Shown one piece after another: positions 62,677-64,000 of a stretch of DNA of 64,000 nt. Source of the stretch: Bacteroidaceae bacterium (lineage in GTDB: Bacteria; Bacteroidota; Bacteroidia; Bacteroidales; Bacteroidaceae); contig JAFTUV010000018.1 of NCBI GenBank assembly GCA_017466065.1, forward strand, positions 1 to 64,000, read 5' to 3'. Position numbers and translations under genes: made by a program. The notes beneath the pieces are model-generated. The model ran no database searches, was not told the origin of the DNA, and saw nothing but the letters and a program-made list of their open reading frames with translations. Every line of letters starts with the position of its first letter. Within the stretch, counting starts at the first letter, position 1.

Positions 62677-63352
62677 AGGGCCCTCCTATTTTACCATTCT
62701 TGCGCCACAAAATTATCAGCAGGAAGCCAAACAACATTCCGCCCAGATGAGCAAAATGTGCAACATTGTCGCTCGCATTGTTGCTTACACCCAACAGCAA
62801 TTCCAGCACAATGAAAATCATAACAAAATACATTGCCTTTATGGGGAAAGGAATGGGAATTATAAACATTTTCTCATTTGGGAACATCATCGCAAAGGCC
62901 AGCAATATTCCATACACCGCACCCGATGCTCCCACCGTCTGCCACAGGTTAAGATACTCGTTCATAGGAACGACCGCCACACCTATATTCACAAAATCAT
63001 ATTGCGCAAGATACATTCCGTAATATATATATTGCACGAGCTCCTGCACAAAAGCCGCACCTATTCCCGTTACAAAATAAAAAATGAGAAAGCGCTTGGC
63101 CCCCCACACATTTTCGAGCACGCAACCAAACATATAAAGGGAGAACATATTTACAAACAAATGAGTAAACCCACCGTGCATAAACATATATGTCACAAGC
63201 TGATAGGGGTGGAAATCATCGGCCATAAAAATGTGCAGGCCCAAATAATCGCTCAACCTCACGCCAAACTTTTCTTCGGCAACGATTGTGGCAAGAAACA
63301 TAAGCACATTTATTGCCAACAGATTTTTTACAACAGTTGTAATCCTATTCAT
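62669..63352 (-). CDS. rhomboid family intramembrane serine protease
   Basis: This 227-residue protein starts at the ATG at 63352 (MNRITTVVKNLLAINVLMFL); an ATG two codons upstream is also possible, and the longer open frame is not credible. It has six membrane helices. The catalytic Ser is in QTVGASGAVYGILLAFA and the His in HFAHLGGMLFGFL, with GGFTHLFVNMFSLYMFG as the HxxxN region. It is the first of two overlapping rhomboid genes, so the proteins are coupled in translation and may act as a pair. Substrates unknown. Confidence 0.93.
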   Translation of the reverse strand: MNRITTVVKNLLAINVLMFLATIVAEEKFGVRLSDYLGLHIFMADDFHPYQLVTYMFMHGGFTHLFVNMFSLYMFGCVLENVWGAKRFLIFYFVTGIGAAFVQELVQYIYYGMYLAQYDFVNIGVAVVPMNEYLNLWQTVGASGAVYGILLAFAMMFPNEKMFIIPIPFPIKAMYFVMIFIVLELLLGVSNNASDNVAHFAHLGGMLFGFLLIILWRKNGKIGGPYV

Positions 63353-63563
63353 TGTCATAACATCGAAAAACAGCGCGAAGATAATACAAACAAGCGACAG
63401 AAGCAAATGGAGAGAAAAGTTTACAGCCCCTAAACGTGCCACAGAAACAAAGGCAGAGAGCCGTAACAGGCGGTTTTACTCATTTTTAACATTGCACGCA
63501 ACAAAAAGAGGGAGCAAACGCACTTTTTGATATTACAAACAAGAAAAAATCATATAAAATTCG

Positions 63564-63571
63564 TATCTTCG
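63564..63571 (+). promoter_or_regulatory. probable argS -7 element TATCTTCG
   Basis: One base differs from TAnnTTTG; it lies 63 bases before the argS start. The interval 63353-63633 between the divergent rhomboid and argS genes shows no gene. Confidence 0.5.
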
Positions 63572-63633
63572 CGACAAATTTCAGAACACCCTTTGCTATG
63601 CAAAGGAATTTCCAAAAGACCAAAAAAAGAATT

Positions 63634-64000
63634 ATGAATATTGAAACTATTTTAAATGAGAGCATTATTGCGGCCATCAAAGAGCTGTACGGGCAAGAGG
63701 TGGCAGCAGAGAAAGTTCAGTTGCAGAAAACACGCAAGGAGTTCGAGGGCGACTTCACATTGGTAGTGTTCCCCTTCCTTCAAATGTCGAAAAAGCGCCC
63801 CGAGGAGACAGCGCAGGAGATTGGCGAGAAGATAGCAGCCCTGCAACCGCTTGTGTCGGGCTTCAACGTTATAAAAGGCTTCCTCAATTTAAGTATCTCC
63901 ACAAGCTACTGGATTGAGTTGTTGCAAGCAATAGAAAAAAGCGAAAATTGGGGCTGTACAAAAGCAGATGAGAATTCGCCGCTGGTTATGGTGGAGTATT
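63634..64000 (+). CDS. argS: arginyl-tRNA synthetase, N-terminal part (cut by window end)
   Basis: The frame from the ATG at 63634 stays open to the window end and encodes 122 residues. It carries the N-terminal Add-1 domain of ArgS: KEFEGDFTLVVFPFLQMSKK near residue 30, then GFLNLSISTSYWIELL and the beginning of the catalytic domain (ENSPLVMVEY, just before the HIGH motif). Gene order rhomboid-rhomboid divergent from argS is common in Bacteroides relatives. Confidence 0.92.
   Translation, partial: MNIETILNESIIAAIKELYGQEVAAEKVQLQKTRKEFEGDFTLVVFPFLQMSKKRPEETAQEIGEKIAALQPLVSGFNVIKGFLNLSISTSYWIELLQAIEKSENWGCTKADENSPLVMVEY

Overview
The window is a chromosomal segment from a member of the order Bacteroidales (phylum Bacteroidota). 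Several independent signs agree: promoters of the Bacteroidota type (TTTG, about 20 bp, TAnnTTTG), very weak Shine-Dalgarno use, a fused SecDF, a dut/TPR/DUF4292/EnvC-like block, a glycine-lipid acyltransferase pair (glsA-glsB type), a myo-inositol-phosphate synthase, and two large secreted proteins ending in type IX secretion (T9SS) sorting domains. The species cannot be named from sequence alone.

Layout. 1-430: the right end of an insertion sequence with the 3' part of an IS1249/IS256-type transposase and a perfect 34-bp palindrome. 670-9005: an accessory block with one small secreted protein and then a nine-gene same-strand run: five exported proteins (one a lipoprotein), a zinc-ribbon membrane protein, an SPFH/band-7 protein carrying a C-terminal GYF_2 domain, a second small GYF_2 protein and a small membrane protein, closed by a strong hairpin at 9044-9103. 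This run is the best candidate for an undescribed system; its core resembles the zinc-ribbon plus SPFH pairing of the Bacillus YdjG/YdjI membrane-stress module, but with a periplasmic/outer-envelope arm that is not part of that module. 9178-10864: a membrane protein and a secreted protein with an internal duplication. 10879-13639: dihydrolipoyl dehydrogenase and inositol-3-phosphate synthase. 13791-18224: an arginine biosynthesis operon argR-GNAT-argG-argC-argD with an ARG-box-like promoter.

18298-26629 (minus): two paralogous ~1000-residue beta-propeller (BNR/Asp-box) proteins with PKD-like and T9SS sorting domains, followed by a heme-type TonB-dependent receptor, apparently one operon for surface capture and uptake. 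26814-29722: cysK-metY sulfur assimilation operon divergent from an Lrp/AsnC regulator. 29728-35932 (minus): EnvC-like protein, DUF4292 lipoprotein, TPR protein and dUTPase, then the glycine-lipid pair. 36263-50912 (minus): the core expression block rpsU-xerC-hpf-4 tRNAs-tuf-tRNA(Trp)-secE-nusG-rplKAJL-rpoBC. 51077-54967 (minus): mdh, waaA, gltX. 55245-58543: 7TM-HD phosphodiesterase and DUF2851 protein. 58628-63352 (minus): secDF and two rhomboid proteases. 63634 to the end: the start of argS.

A dispersed inverted-repeat element links distant places: a 193-bp copy between glsA and rpoC, a deleted ~61-bp copy inside the SPFH operon that shares a 31-nt identical core, and a half copy downstream of waaA. 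Start codons were moved downstream of the longest open frame in many genes, as stated in each entry.
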